This document shows positions 7,117 through 15,692 of a stretch of 64,000 nt of DNA, in pieces. The notes under the pieces were generated by a model. It ran no database searches, was not told the DNA's origin, and saw only the letters and a list, made by a program, of their open reading frames with translations. Origin of the DNA: Paraburkholderia phenazinium (lineage in GTDB: Bacteria; Pseudomonadota; Gammaproteobacteria; Burkholderiales; Burkholderiaceae). Within the stretch, counting starts at the first letter, position 1. Each line of letters starts with the position of its first letter. The position numbers and the translations under genes are program-made. The stretch spans positions 99,410 through 163,409 of the forward strand of contig NZ_FNCJ01000018.1 in the NCBI RefSeq assembly GCF_900100735.1, read 5' to 3'.

Positions 7117-9807
7117 TCACGGCTTGTTCATGCCCATGCCGGGTGCCGGTTCCGGCACGTCCGGCGTGGGCGTGGGTGTCGAACTCGGCCCTTCCGTTGG
7201 GAACCCGCCATTGCCTTGCGGCACACCAGTCGACTCGCCAGCCGATGCCGGATGCGGTAGCGCCGGCGCAGCCAGTCCGTTCGCGCCAGCATTCGACGCA
7301 GCCACCGGCCCCGACGCAGCCGCGCCCGGCGCCCCGAGCAACGGCGGCAATTCACGCGGCGCGGACGCCGGAGCCGGAACCGCAGCACCCGCCCCCGATG
7401 CCTCGGACGCCGCCGATACCGCTGGCGCCACCGGCTTAGGCGGTGCATGGCGAACCGGCGCCGCAGGCGCCGCTGCCTGCGGCTTCGAACCGCTCAGATA
7501 GGCTACCCACGCACGCAGTTTGTCGCGGAACTGCTCGAACAGGCTCGGCTGGACTTCCGTCGCAAAACGGACCTTCGAATCGATCAGCCGGGCACGCAAC
7601 GCCCGCTGGTAGAAGTCGCCGACGATCGGCAGCGCCGTATGCGCACCTTCGCCCCAATAGCTGCTGCCCAGCGTGACACGTCCGTCGTCGAAGCCGACCC
7701 ATGCGCCCGCCACCAGTTGCGGATGCATCAGGATGAACCAGCCGTCCGCATTGTCCTGGGTTGTGCCGGTCTTGCCTGCCACATCCGCACGAATACCGAA
7801 ACGCGTGCGAATCCCCACGCCGGTACCGCGATTGACAACGTCACGCATGACATCGATCAGCGTTCTATCCGCCTCAGCTGGCAACGCACGCTCCGGCGAG
7901 GCCGGCTCGAACTGCGCCAGCACATTGCCATCGTGATCCTCGATGCTCGTCACCATGCGCGGCTCGAGGTACTCGCCGTCGTTGGCGATCGTGCTGTAGG
8001 CCGACACCATCTCCTTGATCGTCACCGGACTCGTGCCCAATGCGAGCGACGGCACCGGATCGAGCTCGCTGTCGCGCACGCCCATGGCGCGCGCGAGCCG
8101 CACCACCTTGTCCGGACCGACCTCCTCCATCAACTGCGCAGTGATGCGGTTGCGGGAATAGGCCAGCGCATCGCGCAGCGTCATCGGCTTGCCGCTAGGC
8201 GGGACGTCATCGTTAGGACGCCAGATTTCACCACCCTTGAGCGGAATCTCGACCGGCTGATCGACGAAGGTATCGGTCGGCTTGTCGCCATCTTCGAATG
8301 CCGCGCCATACACGAACGGCTTGAAGGTGGAACCGGGCTGACGCCGCGACTGCTGCACGTGATCGAACGGTTCGTCTGTGAAATCGCGGCTGCCTACCCA
8401 CGCCTTGATCTGGCCATTGCGCGGATCGATAGCGAGGAAACCAGCCTGCACTTCGGTCTTGTCGCGGCAAAGGGTTCGCACAAACGTCCGGTCGGCACTC
8501 AGATGCTGGAGCGCGTCCTCGTCGCTCTGGCCGGCTGCGCGCGCCGTCTTGTAATCCGGCGTCTCGCGGATGAACGTCTTGAACAGCTCGTTGCCCGGCG
8601 CACAGCCGGAGCGTCCGCTCCAGGCCGAGTTCGCCACCGACTGCAGCGCATTGCCCTGCAGCGCGACGGCTGCGGTCGCCATCGACTGCAGGCGCGAGTC
8701 GATGGTCGTATGAACGATCAGTCCATCTGAGTAAATGTTGTAGTCGTTGCGATCCGCCCACGAGATCAGCCATTTACGCAACTGCTGCGCGAAGTGCGGC
8801 GCGGGTCCGGGCGGCTCGATCTGCCGCTCGAAATCGACGCGCAGCGGCTTGCGCTTGAGCGTGTCATAGGCTGCGGGGGACAGCTTGCCATACTTGACCA
8901 TCTGCGCGAGCACCGTATTGCGGCGCTCCAGCGCGCGCTCCGGGTTCAGCACCGGATTGTAGTAGCTGTTGCCCTTGAGCATGCCGGTCAACGTGGCACT
9001 TTCCAGAATGTCCAGTTGATCGGCCGATTTTCCGAAGTAAGTCCGCGCGGCCATTTCGACGCCGTACGCGTTGTAGAGAAACGGCACCGTGTTCAGATAC
9101 GTTTCGAGAATCTGGTCCTTGCTGTAGGTGGCCTCGATTTTCAGCGCGGTGATCGCCTCTTTCACCTTGCGGGATAGGGTCGGCGCCCGGCCGATCTGGT
9201 CGGGATAGAGGTTGCGCGCAAGCTGCTGGGTAATCGTCGAACCGCCCTGGCGATCGCCGCCGAACGTGTGCAGCGCCGCCGAGCCGGTACGGCGCCAGTC
9301 GATTCCGTGGTGCTGATAGAACCGGTGGTCCTCGGTCGAGATCAGCGCATCGACCATATGCGGCGAGATCTCGGAGAGCGTGACCCATTCGCGATTCGAC
9401 GGTTTGAATTCGGCGAGCAGCTTGCCGTCAGCCGAAAGAATTTCCGCGGGTTGATCGACCCGCGCCTTGCGGATGTCGCTGATGCTCGGTGTGAACGGGA
9501 TCAGCACGACCACGTAGAGCAGGAGCAGAACCGGCGGCGTGGCGAGCGTCAGCAGAATGCCGCGGCGCGTCGGATGCCGCACATGGTAAAGCGCGGCCGC
9601 CAGCAAGGGCTGGAGCAGGCTCGCGATAAAGCTGATCAGACCGGCCAGAATATGGAAGCAGGTCACCGCTACCCGTGCAAGCCGGCCGCCCCATTTGCGG
9701 CAGGATTCACGTACGGACGATACAAATTGGCGACTCACGCTGGTCTCAGCCCATCTTGAAAAGCGTGAATGGTACCAAACCACGTATGCCGGCTGGATTC
9801 CTGGCAC
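7117..9807 (-). CDS. Class A penicillin-binding protein (PBP1A type, glycosyltransferase/transpeptidase)
   Basis: 896 aa inner-membrane peptidoglycan synthase. Membrane anchor near residues 85-105; GT51 glycosyltransferase domain with catalytic Glu159 in STEDHRFYQHHGID and QGGSTITQQLARNLY; transpeptidase domain with nucleophile Ser493 in PGSTFKP, the SRN triad in YSRNRITAQ and KTG in VAGKTGTTQDNADGWF. The C-terminal 100 residues form an Ala/Pro-rich low-complexity tail. The first start of the frame is GTG 9807; another GTG at 9738 (beginning SRQFVSSVRES) is also plausible and would remove 23 residues. It is alone, away from the pilM-Q locus that usually adjoins the main PBP1A gene, so it may be a second PBP1. 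Confidence 0.9.
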   Translation of the reverse strand: MPGIQPAYVVWYHSRFSRWAETSVSRQFVSSVRESCRKWGGRLARVAVTCFHILAGLISFIASLLQPLLAAALYHVRHPTRRGILLTLATPPVLLLLYVVVLIPFTPSISDIRKARVDQPAEILSADGKLLAEFKPSNREWVTLSEISPHMVDALISTEDHRFYQHHGIDWRRTGSAALHTFGGDRQGGSTITQQLARNLYPDQIGRAPTLSRKVKEAITALKIEATYSKDQILETYLNTVPFLYNAYGVEMAARTYFGKSADQLDILESATLTGMLKGNSYYNPVLNPERALERRNTVLAQMVKYGKLSPAAYDTLKRKPLRVDFERQIEPPGPAPHFAQQLRKWLISWADRNDYNIYSDGLIVHTTIDSRLQSMATAAVALQGNALQSVANSAWSGRSGCAPGNELFKTFIRETPDYKTARAAGQSDEDALQHLSADRTFVRTLCRDKTEVQAGFLAIDPRNGQIKAWVGSRDFTDEPFDHVQQSRRQPGSTFKPFVYGAAFEDGDKPTDTFVDQPVEIPLKGGEIWRPNDDVPPSGKPMTLRDALAYSRNRITAQLMEEVGPDKVVRLARAMGVRDSELDPVPSLALGTSPVTIKEMVSAYSTIANDGEYLEPRMVTSIEDHDGNVLAQFEPASPERALPAEADRTLIDVMRDVVNRGTGVGIRTRFGIRADVAGKTGTTQDNADGWFILMHPQLVAGAWVGFDDGRVTLGSSYWGEGAHTALPIVGDFYQRALRARLIDSKVRFATEVQPSLFEQFRDKLRAWVAYLSGSKPQAAAPAAPVRHAPPKPVAPAVSAASEASGAGAAVPAPASAPRELPPLLGAPGAAASGPVAASNAGANGLAAPALPHPASAGESTGVPQGNGGFPTEGPSSTPTPTPDVPEPAPGMGMNKP

Positions 9808-9843
9808 TGCCCAGGGCCGGGAAGCTTGACAGCCAGTAACCCA

Positions 9844-10767
9844 CTATCGCCGGGGAGCGCTCGTCTCCCCGGCTGACTCGGCCGCCTTCAGAAAATCCAC
9901 GAACGCCCGCAACGGCGCCGGTAAATGACGCCGTCCGGGATAGTAAAGAAACGGCCCGGAAAACCGCTGCCACCACGGCTCCAGGATCGGCTCCAACGCG
10001 CCGCTCTCGAGATGCGGGCGCAGCATGTCCTCGAACAGGTGGATCACCCCCACCCCGGCTACGGCCGTGCTGATGGCAAGCTCCATGGCGGCACCCGGCC
10101 TCACCAGCAACGGCCCCGACGGATCCAGCCGTACCACCTCGCCGTCCCGCTCGAAATCCCACGTCGGCTTTGCACCACCGGCAAACTGGCCGCGCAAGCA
10201 CGCGTGAGAAAGCAGCTCGCGTGGATGCTGGGGCCGGCCATGCAGGTCGAGATAGTCCGGCGCCGCAGCCGTCGCGAAACGCTGCTCGCGCGGGCCGATA
10301 GGAATGGCGATCATGTCCTGTTCGAGCCGCTCGTCGTAGCGAATGCCCGCGTCGCAACCAATGGACAGCACATCGACGAAACCGTCTTCGACCACGACCT
10401 CCACGCGGATGTCCGGATAGGCTTTCAGGAACGAGGCGACGATGCCTGGCAAGACGATCCGCGCGGCGCTCGACGGCACGTTGAGCTTGAGTGTGCCGGT
10501 CGGCTTGTCCCTGAACCCGTTCAGCACGTCGAGTGACGCCTCCATCTCGCTGAACAGCGGCGTCAGCTTTTCGATGAGACGCTGTCCGGCTTCGGTCGGC
10601 GCCACACTGCGCGTCGTGCGGTTGAGCAAGCGCAGACCGAGCTTCGCCTCAAGGCGGCGCACGGCGATGCTGAGGCTCGAGGCAGAAACACCGCTGATGC
10701 GGGCGGCGTCGCGAAAGCCACCGGCACGGGCCACGGAAACAAACGCGGCGAGATCATTCAATTCCAT
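9844..10767 (-). CDS. LysR-family transcriptional regulator
   Basis: 307 aa. N-terminal winged helix (residues 1-60) with the signature ISGVSASSLSIAVRRLEAKLGLRLLNRTTRSV, followed by the periplasmic-binding-like effector domain. It resembles the CrgA-type LysR proteins that are divergent from oxidoreductase genes. It is divergent from the aldo/keto reductase at 10870; the 102-bp shared region contains TTGTT-N10-AACAA just before its own start, a possible binding site. It probably controls the reductase. Confidence 0.88.
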   Translation of the reverse strand: MELNDLAAFVSVARAGGFRDAARISGVSASSLSIAVRRLEAKLGLRLLNRTTRSVAPTEAGQRLIEKLTPLFSEMEASLDVLNGFRDKPTGTLKLNVPSSAARIVLPGIVASFLKAYPDIRVEVVVEDGFVDVLSIGCDAGIRYDERLEQDMIAIPIGPREQRFATAAAPDYLDLHGRPQHPRELLSHACLRGQFAGGAKPTWDFERDGEVVRLDPSGPLLVRPGAAMELAISTAVAGVGVIHLFEDMLRPHLESGALEPILEPWWQRFSGPFLYYPGRRHLPAPLRAFVDFLKAAESAGETSAPRR

Positions 10768-10869
10768 GACGATTGTTCACAATTTTCAACAACCCGTACA
10801 ATTTAGATCGGATTTTCTAACAACGCAATCGCGGCCATACTGCGCTCACCACTTGCCGAGGAGAACGCA

Positions 10870-11745
10870 ATGTCCACCATCACCCCCACTTTCACGCTAG
10901 CCGGCCGCCCCGTTCGCCGCATGGGCTATGGCGCCATGCAGCTCGCCGGACCCGGCGTATTTGGCCCACCGAAGGATCGCGACGCCGCTATCGCCGTGTT
11001 GCGCGAAGCGATTGCGCTGGGTGTCGACCACATCGATACGAGCGATTTTTACGGGCCGCACGTCACCAACCAGATCATTCGGGAGGCGCTGCATCCGTAT
11101 CCGGCGGACGTGGTGATCGTCACCAAGGTGGGCGCCGTGCGTGGCAGCGACGGTTCGTGGCTACCCGCCGTCGAGCCGGAAGATATCGAACGCGGCGTGC
11201 ACGATAACCTGCGCAACCTCGGTTTCGATGCGCTAGATGTCGTCAACATGCGCGTCATGGGCAGCATCCATGCCCCCGCTGAAGGATCAATCGGCAAGCA
11301 GGTCGAGGCGCTCGCCGAGTTGCAACGCCGCGGGCTAGTGCGCCATATCGGCTTGAGCAACGTGACCTCGGCGCAGGTCGCGGAAGCGCAAGGCATCGCC
11401 GAGATCGTCTGCGTGCAGAACCAGTACAACCTGGTGCAGCGCGAGGATGATGCGCTCGTCGACGAACTGGCGGCCAAGGGCGTCGCTTACGTGCCGTTTT
11501 TCCCGCTCGGCGGTTTCTCGCCGATTCAATCGTCGGTTTTGTCCGAGGTGGCACGTAAGCTCGGCGCGACGCCGATGCAGGTGGCGCTAGCCTGGCTGCT
11601 GCAGCGTGCGCCAAACATTCTGCTGATTCCGGGTACGTCGTCGGTCACGCATCTGCGTGAAAACATGCAGGCGGCGCAGTTGCAGTTGCCGGACGCAGTG
11701 CTCGCCGAACTGGATGGGATTGCGAGCGTGGGCGGGCGGCATTGA
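10870..11745 (+). CDS. Aldo/keto reductase, PdxI/YdbC-like pyridoxal reductase
   Basis: 291 aa. The protein matches what I recall of E. coli YdbC (PdxI, NADPH-dependent pyridoxal reductase) nearly throughout: MGYGAMQLAGPGVFGPP at the N-terminus, HIDTSDFYGPHVTNQIIREAL, then HIGLSNVT and ALAWLLQRAPNILLIPGT. Catalytic residues visible are Asp56, Tyr61 and Lys86; the usual fourth residue His is replaced by Asn (DVVNMRVMG), as in that subfamily. Likely role: reduction of pyridoxal to pyridoxine in vitamin B6 balance, or of another small aldehyde. Regulated presumably by the divergent LysR gene. Confidence 0.85.
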   Translation: MSTITPTFTLAGRPVRRMGYGAMQLAGPGVFGPPKDRDAAIAVLREAIALGVDHIDTSDFYGPHVTNQIIREALHPYPADVVIVTKVGAVRGSDGSWLPAVEPEDIERGVHDNLRNLGFDALDVVNMRVMGSIHAPAEGSIGKQVEALAELQRRGLVRHIGLSNVTSAQVAEAQGIAEIVCVQNQYNLVQREDDALVDELAAKGVAYVPFFPLGGFSPIQSSVLSEVARKLGATPMQVALAWLLQRAPNILLIPGTSSVTHLRENMQAAQLQLPDAVLAELDGIASVGGRH

Positions 11746-11774
11746 GACGACGATTCAGTCCGTAGGGGAAAAAC

Positions 11775-12173
11775 TCATTCCACGCTGCGACCGGCGCGCC
11801 GCCGGCCGGCAGCCCATTGATAGCGTTGGATGAGTTGAGCGGAGGCAACCAAAGCCTGATGCCTCCACCGATTCTCGGCGGCCCGAATGTCGATATCCTC
11901 GCGTGCCAGCGCCTCGGGCGCCCAATACTGTCGAACGTCACCGACTGGAAGATGATCGGTTTCGGATGTGATGGCCCGGAACAATTGAAACTCTGGCTCG
12001 TTCTCCGCTCTGGTCCACAGGGCTAAAACGTTCATCGCGCGAGCGGTTTCAATCACACTTAATCTGCCTTCCAACAGATCCTTCGCGCGAGCATGAATCT
12101 TCCGGCAGCGCTTGAGCCAGAGCGCCTCATTTCTGATCCCCGCGGGGATCGGGATACCGTGTTCCATTGTCAT
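11775..12173 (-). CDS. Conserved hypothetical protein
   Basis: About 132 aa if the first of two close ATGs (12173, 12167) is used; the frame is open further up to 12275 but those residues are Arg/Pro-rich and look non-coding. No clear ribosome site decides the start. The visible features are LLEGRLSVIETARAMNVLA, then AITSETDHLPVGDVRQYWAPEAL, then an Arg/Lys-rich end. I do not recognise the family well enough to name a function; the pattern is of a small soluble helical protein. Convergent with the aldo/keto reductase. Confidence 0.6.
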   Translation of the reverse strand: MTMEHGIPIPAGIRNEALWLKRCRKIHARAKDLLEGRLSVIETARAMNVLALWTRAENEPEFQLFRAITSETDHLPVGDVRQYWAPEALAREDIDIRAAENRWRHQALVASAQLIQRYQWAAGRRRAGRSVE

Positions 12174-12290
12174 TGAATGTGGAGTCGCCGCTGCCGATAC
12201 TCTAGCGCGAATGGGTGCCGGGGTGCACCGGGGTGATCTGTCCGACCTGGACAGCCTGCGCAGCGGCGCCGCCATGTCAGACGGGGGCGC

Positions 12291-13124
12291 TCAACTCTCC
12301 GCGACATCAGCCTCGAGCGCTACGCTCTTCTGCGCCTCGAGTTCGGCAAGACGGACCGCCAACGCCTTGCTGATCGACTGGTAGGCGGAACTGCCAAGCG
12401 TCAGACGCCGGGCCGGCCGCTCGGCATCTGACGCGACGATCATCGCATCCACCGTCTTGCCTGCGTCGCCGAGGCGAGCAAACGCGTCAGCGCCGATACG
12501 CCTTCTGAGTTCGCCGACAGGCGTAGCGTCATAGACAGGCATCGGTTCCGGGCTGACCAGGTTGGAGCCGAAACTTGTCTCGGTGGGCCCCGGTTCGACG
12601 ATGATGAAGTCGATTCCAAACGGCGCGACCTCCAGGGCAACCGCTTCAACGAAGCCTTCGATGCCCCACTTGGTCGCGTGGTACAGACTGAAGCCAGGAT
12701 AGACGCACTGCCCTCCTTCCGAGGAAACCTGCACGATCCGGCCGCCACCTTGTGCCCGGAGGTAAGGTAACGAGGCGCGGATGAGCTGGATCGAACCGGT
12801 CAGGTTCGTTGCGATCTGCTTGTCGAGTTGCTCGTCTGTCACCTCCTCGGCCGCGCCGAACAGGCCATAGCCAGCGTTACTGACCACCACATCGATGCGG
12901 CCCATTGCTGCGAATGCGCGGGCAACTGTCTCGCGCACCGCGTTGGCGTCGGTCACGTCGAGCGTCAGGACGCGCAGCCGCTCGCCATACTGCGCGGCCA
13001 GATCGTCCAACACAGCCGCCTGGCGCACGGTGGCGGCCACGCGGTCGCCACGCGCCAGCAAACGCTCGACCAGCAGCCGGCCAAGTCCGCTGGAGGTGCC
13101 GGTAATAAGCCAGTTCTTTGTCAT
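12291..13124 (-). CDS. Short-chain dehydrogenase/reductase
   Basis: 277 aa SDR with TGTSSGLG (residues 9-16) for NAD(P) binding, NAGYG, and the YHATK active site preceded by the Ser in VSSEGG. The long C-terminal extension after VEPGPTETSFG is typical of the classical SDR group often labelled ketoreductase/retinol-dehydrogenase-like. Start is the ATG at 13124, preceded by gggagagcgtgag; the longer open frame upstream runs into the divergent LysR gene and is not used. Likely target of that LysR regulator. Confidence 0.9.
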   Translation of the reverse strand: MTKNWLITGTSSGLGRLLVERLLARGDRVAATVRQAAVLDDLAAQYGERLRVLTLDVTDANAVRETVARAFAAMGRIDVVVSNAGYGLFGAAEEVTDEQLDKQIATNLTGSIQLIRASLPYLRAQGGGRIVQVSSEGGQCVYPGFSLYHATKWGIEGFVEAVALEVAPFGIDFIIVEPGPTETSFGSNLVSPEPMPVYDATPVGELRRRIGADAFARLGDAGKTVDAMIVASDAERPARRLTLGSSAYQSISKALAVRLAELEAQKSVALEADVAES

Positions 13125-13205
13125 CTCACGCTCTCCCGAATGATTGAAAACCCATTGTAGGAGCGTGCGATTGGTGCGATAAGCCGCTATAGTTTGCATG
13201 ACCAA

Positions 13206-13220
13206 GTGAAAAAGCTTCAC
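13206..13220. promoter_or_regulatory. LysR-type T-N11-A inverted repeat
   Basis: GTGAA-N5-TTCAC lies two bases before the lysR start at 13223, in the 98-bp divergent region shared with the SDR. It contains a symmetric T-N11-A, the core of LysR binding sites. The location at the regulator's own start would suit autorepression plus activation of the SDR. Confidence 0.4.
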
Positions 13221-13222
13221 CA

Positions 13223-14113
13223 ATGGCCAAACCCACTCTCGCCGATCTGAGCGCATTTTCTGCCGTCGCCAGCCACCGCAGCTTCCGCGGCGCGGCTGAT
13301 GCTCTCGGGGTCTCGCGCTCGTCCTTGAGTCACGCCATGCGCGGCCTGGAGCTTGATCTAGGCGTGCGTCTGCTGAATCGCACCACACGCAGTGTGTCCC
13401 TGACGGAAGCGGGCGAGCAGTTGCTCAAACGGCTCACGCCAGTGCTACGCGATCTCGACGAGGCGCTCGACACGGTCGCCGATACGGGTGGGGCCCCTAC
13501 AGGCACGCTGCGCATCAATGCCAATGAAAACGCGGTACGTTTGCTCCTGAAAACGGTGGTGCCGCGTTTTCTGGCCCGCTATCCAGGCATGGCGCTCGAT
13601 CTGGTCGCGGAGGGACGCCTCGTCGATATCGTCGAACAGGGCTTCGATGCCGGCGTTCGGCTTGGCGAGTCGTTGCCGCAGGACATGGTGGCCGTGCGAA
13701 TTAGTGAAGATTTTCGCTTTGTTGCCGTCGCGGCGCCGTCCTACCTTGCCGACCGGCCCGCGCCTGTGACGCCGGACGATCTTGCGCAGCATCGCTGCAT
13801 CCGCCATCGCCTTCCCAGCGGCAAGCTCTACCGCTGGGAATTCGCCAAGCGAGGACAAGAGGTGGTCGTGAATGTGCCCGGCGTGCTGACGCTTGACCAC
13901 AATGGACTGATGATCGAAGCGGCGGCAGACGGCTTAGGCATTGCCTATGTTCCTGAGACCGCCGCGCGCGCCTGGCTCGATGACGGCCGGCTAGTCACGG
14001 TATTGGATGACTGGTGTCCGGTCATCCCTGGCCTCTACCTTTACTATCCTGGCCATCGCCATGTTCCCGCCGGGCTGCGCGCTTTCATCGAAGTACTAAG
14101 GGAATCCGGTTGA
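13223..14113 (+). CDS. LysR-family transcriptional regulator
   Basis: 296 aa. Winged-helix segment LGVSRSSLSHAMRGLELDLGVRLLNRTTRSVSLTEAG-type (residues 25-65) and an effector domain with FDAGVRLGE and GLGIAYVPE, typical of CrgA-like LysR proteins. Divergent from the SDR at 12291-13124, which it most likely regulates. It is a clear paralogue of the LysR at 9844-10767. Converges on the rsgA-like gene with 23 bp between. Confidence 0.9.
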   Translation: MAKPTLADLSAFSAVASHRSFRGAADALGVSRSSLSHAMRGLELDLGVRLLNRTTRSVSLTEAGEQLLKRLTPVLRDLDEALDTVADTGGAPTGTLRINANENAVRLLLKTVVPRFLARYPGMALDLVAEGRLVDIVEQGFDAGVRLGESLPQDMVAVRISEDFRFVAVAAPSYLADRPAPVTPDDLAQHRCIRHRLPSGKLYRWEFAKRGQEVVVNVPGVLTLDHNGLMIEAAADGLGIAYVPETAARAWLDDGRLVTVLDDWCPVIPGLYLYYPGHRHVPAGLRAFIEVLRESG

Positions 14114-14136
14114 TTCTAATTTCAGATCTCCCATCC

Positions 14137-15240
14137 TCATTTCGGATCGCGCTCAAACCGCTCGCGACTGCCACGCCGCGCCGCCCGCTGCTTACCCTCG
14201 TCGCGCTGACGTCGCATTGCCGCGGTCTTGTCTTCGAAGAACTCCGCTTCGCGCTGCAACTTCTTGTACGAGTTCAGCCGCCTGAGCGTCAAACGCCCGT
14301 CGTCGACCGCTTGCGCGACTGCGCACCCCGCCTCGCCGTTATGCCTGCAATTGCGAAACGCGCACTGGGTCATCAGCAACGCCACATCCTCAAAGGCGTC
14401 GCTCAAACTGTCTGCGCTGGCCGCCACGCCCACGCTACGGATGCCTGGCGTATCGATAATCACACCATGTCCCGGCAACATGAACAACGAACGACTGGTC
14501 GTGGTATGCGAGCCGCGCGCGCCCTTGGCACTCACACCCAGCGTTAGCTGTCGATGCGAGCCGGTCAAAGCGTTCACGATAGAACTCTTCCCCACCCCCG
14601 ACGACCCGACGAATACGCACGTTTCATTCTGCGCGATCATGTCATGGAGCTGTGTCACGCCCAGCTCGGTAAACGTGCTCAGCACGCACACGGGAATGTC
14701 TGTCCCAAGCTCGGCAATCTGGTCGAGGTAAATGTTGATGTCCGCTGCCAGATCGGCCTTGTTCAAGACGAGGACCGGTGCGATGTGGTTAGCGCGCGCC
14801 AGCAACAGAAACCGCTCAAGCCGCGACAGATTGAATTCGTCGGTACACGAGGTAACAATAAAGAGTTTGTCTACGTTGGCCGCTAGCGGCTGAACACGGT
14901 CTTCGCTGTTACTGCGCTGGAAGCAACTGGTGCGTTCGAGGATGTCGATAAACTCTACTTCGCCAGTGTTCGTTGGGATGCCGAGCACCCAGTCGCCGAT
15001 GATCGGCGCTCGATCGCTCTTCCTGGCAAAGATCAAGTTGAAGTGCTGCAATCGCCCTTGTGCGTCGCCGGAAACGACGAAGCGCAAACCGAAATCCTCG
15101 GTCACGCGATAGGGCTGGCCAATGCCGTATTGCGCGGCTTGTGTTGCGAAGTGTTCGCTAAAGCCTAACGCGTTTAAAGGCTGAGGACTAAGCGATGCGG
15201 ATGCGGTGTTTTGATGCTGATTGGTTTCGAGCTTGGTCAT
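14137..15240 (-). CDS. rsgA: Ribosome small-subunit-dependent GTPase A (RsgA family, long form)
   Basis: 367 aa circularly permuted GTPase: OB-fold first, then G4 NKAD, G1 FVGSSGVGKSS, G2/G3 with GARGSHTTTSRSL and DTPGIRSVG, and a zinc module CAFRNCRHNGEAGC near the C-terminus. RsgA releases RbfA and tests 30S maturation. At 367 aa with a 60-residue Ser/Gln-rich start and a basic tail (MRRQRDEGKQRAARRG), it resembles the long secondary RsgA type rather than the roughly 310-aa housekeeping protein of beta-proteobacteria; I infer a second copy. The start ATG 15240 has a poor ribosome site and lies inside a short upstream frame with a strong one (see 15188-15304). Confidence 0.88.
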   Translation of the reverse strand: MTKLETNQHQNTASASLSPQPLNALGFSEHFATQAAQYGIGQPYRVTEDFGLRFVVSGDAQGRLQHFNLIFARKSDRAPIIGDWVLGIPTNTGEVEFIDILERTSCFQRSNSEDRVQPLAANVDKLFIVTSCTDEFNLSRLERFLLLARANHIAPVLVLNKADLAADINIYLDQIAELGTDIPVCVLSTFTELGVTQLHDMIAQNETCVFVGSSGVGKSSIVNALTGSHRQLTLGVSAKGARGSHTTTSRSLFMLPGHGVIIDTPGIRSVGVAASADSLSDAFEDVALLMTQCAFRNCRHNGEAGCAVAQAVDDGRLTLRRLNSYKKLQREAEFFEDKTAAMRRQRDEGKQRAARRGSRERFERDPK

Positions 15241-15304
15241 GGTCCCAATGCATAGAGGAATTTAGAAGAAAGTCGCCTGAAGCTGCGGTGTAAAGATCTT
15301 TCAT
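15188..15304 (-). CDS. Short upstream open frame overlapping the rsgA start (38 codons)
   Basis: An ATG at 15304 follows a near-perfect ribosome site (aggaggtttggat) and opens 38 codons ending TAG inside rsgA, in another frame. The rsgA ATG itself lacks a good ribosome site, so ribosomes loaded here may deliver translation to rsgA. The peptide starts MKDLYTAASGDFLL and has no recognisable domain. It could alternatively be the leader remnant of another gene. Confidence 0.35.
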   Translation of the reverse strand: MKDLYTAASGDFLLNSSMHWDHDQARNQSASKHRIRIA

Positions 15305-15505
15305 ATCCAAACCTCCTGATTGCAATGAGTACGCCCTAAGCCGAAACAACAACATAGCGCCGAGCAGGGCGGGATGCTGGCGTTAGTACAGAACAGCCAT
15401 ACAAGCCTCGCGTATGTGAGGCCGCCCATCATATCCGAGAATAAAAGAGCCGGTTAGGGAACCGTTGTATTTAAGCGATGCTCCAGAGAGCGCCCCGTAT
15501 TTGGC

Positions 15506-15679
15506 ATGAACCGGCTCGGCATACATGTGATTCCTAACAGCATTACCGCTCGAGCCGCCGGCGGCGAATTGCCCGATGAACTGAGACCGGCCATGCATCT
15601 GTTCTACCGGCACCGGATCGTCGACATTGCTGACGAACTGCCGAAGTACCTGGACGGCTGGGACGGCCCAACCCTGTGA
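15506..15679 (+). pseudogene. C-terminal remnant of a GFA/Mss4-like protein
   Basis: A 57-codon frame reads AGGELPDELRPAMHLFYRHR then IVDIADELPKYLDGWDG, the conserved end of the glutathione-dependent formaldehyde-activating enzyme (GFA/Mss4-like) family. The zinc-binding CxC and CxxC segments that should precede it are absent, so only the last third survives. It abuts the CPBP protease gene (14 bp). The region 15305-15505 upstream holds nothing else I can support. Confidence 0.5.
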
Positions 15680-15692
15680 GTGCGCACCCCTA

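Noticed and set aside
7447..8730. 427-codon + strand frame inside the PBP gene
   Set aside because: Shadow of the PBP transpeptidase domain; no domain or ribosome site.
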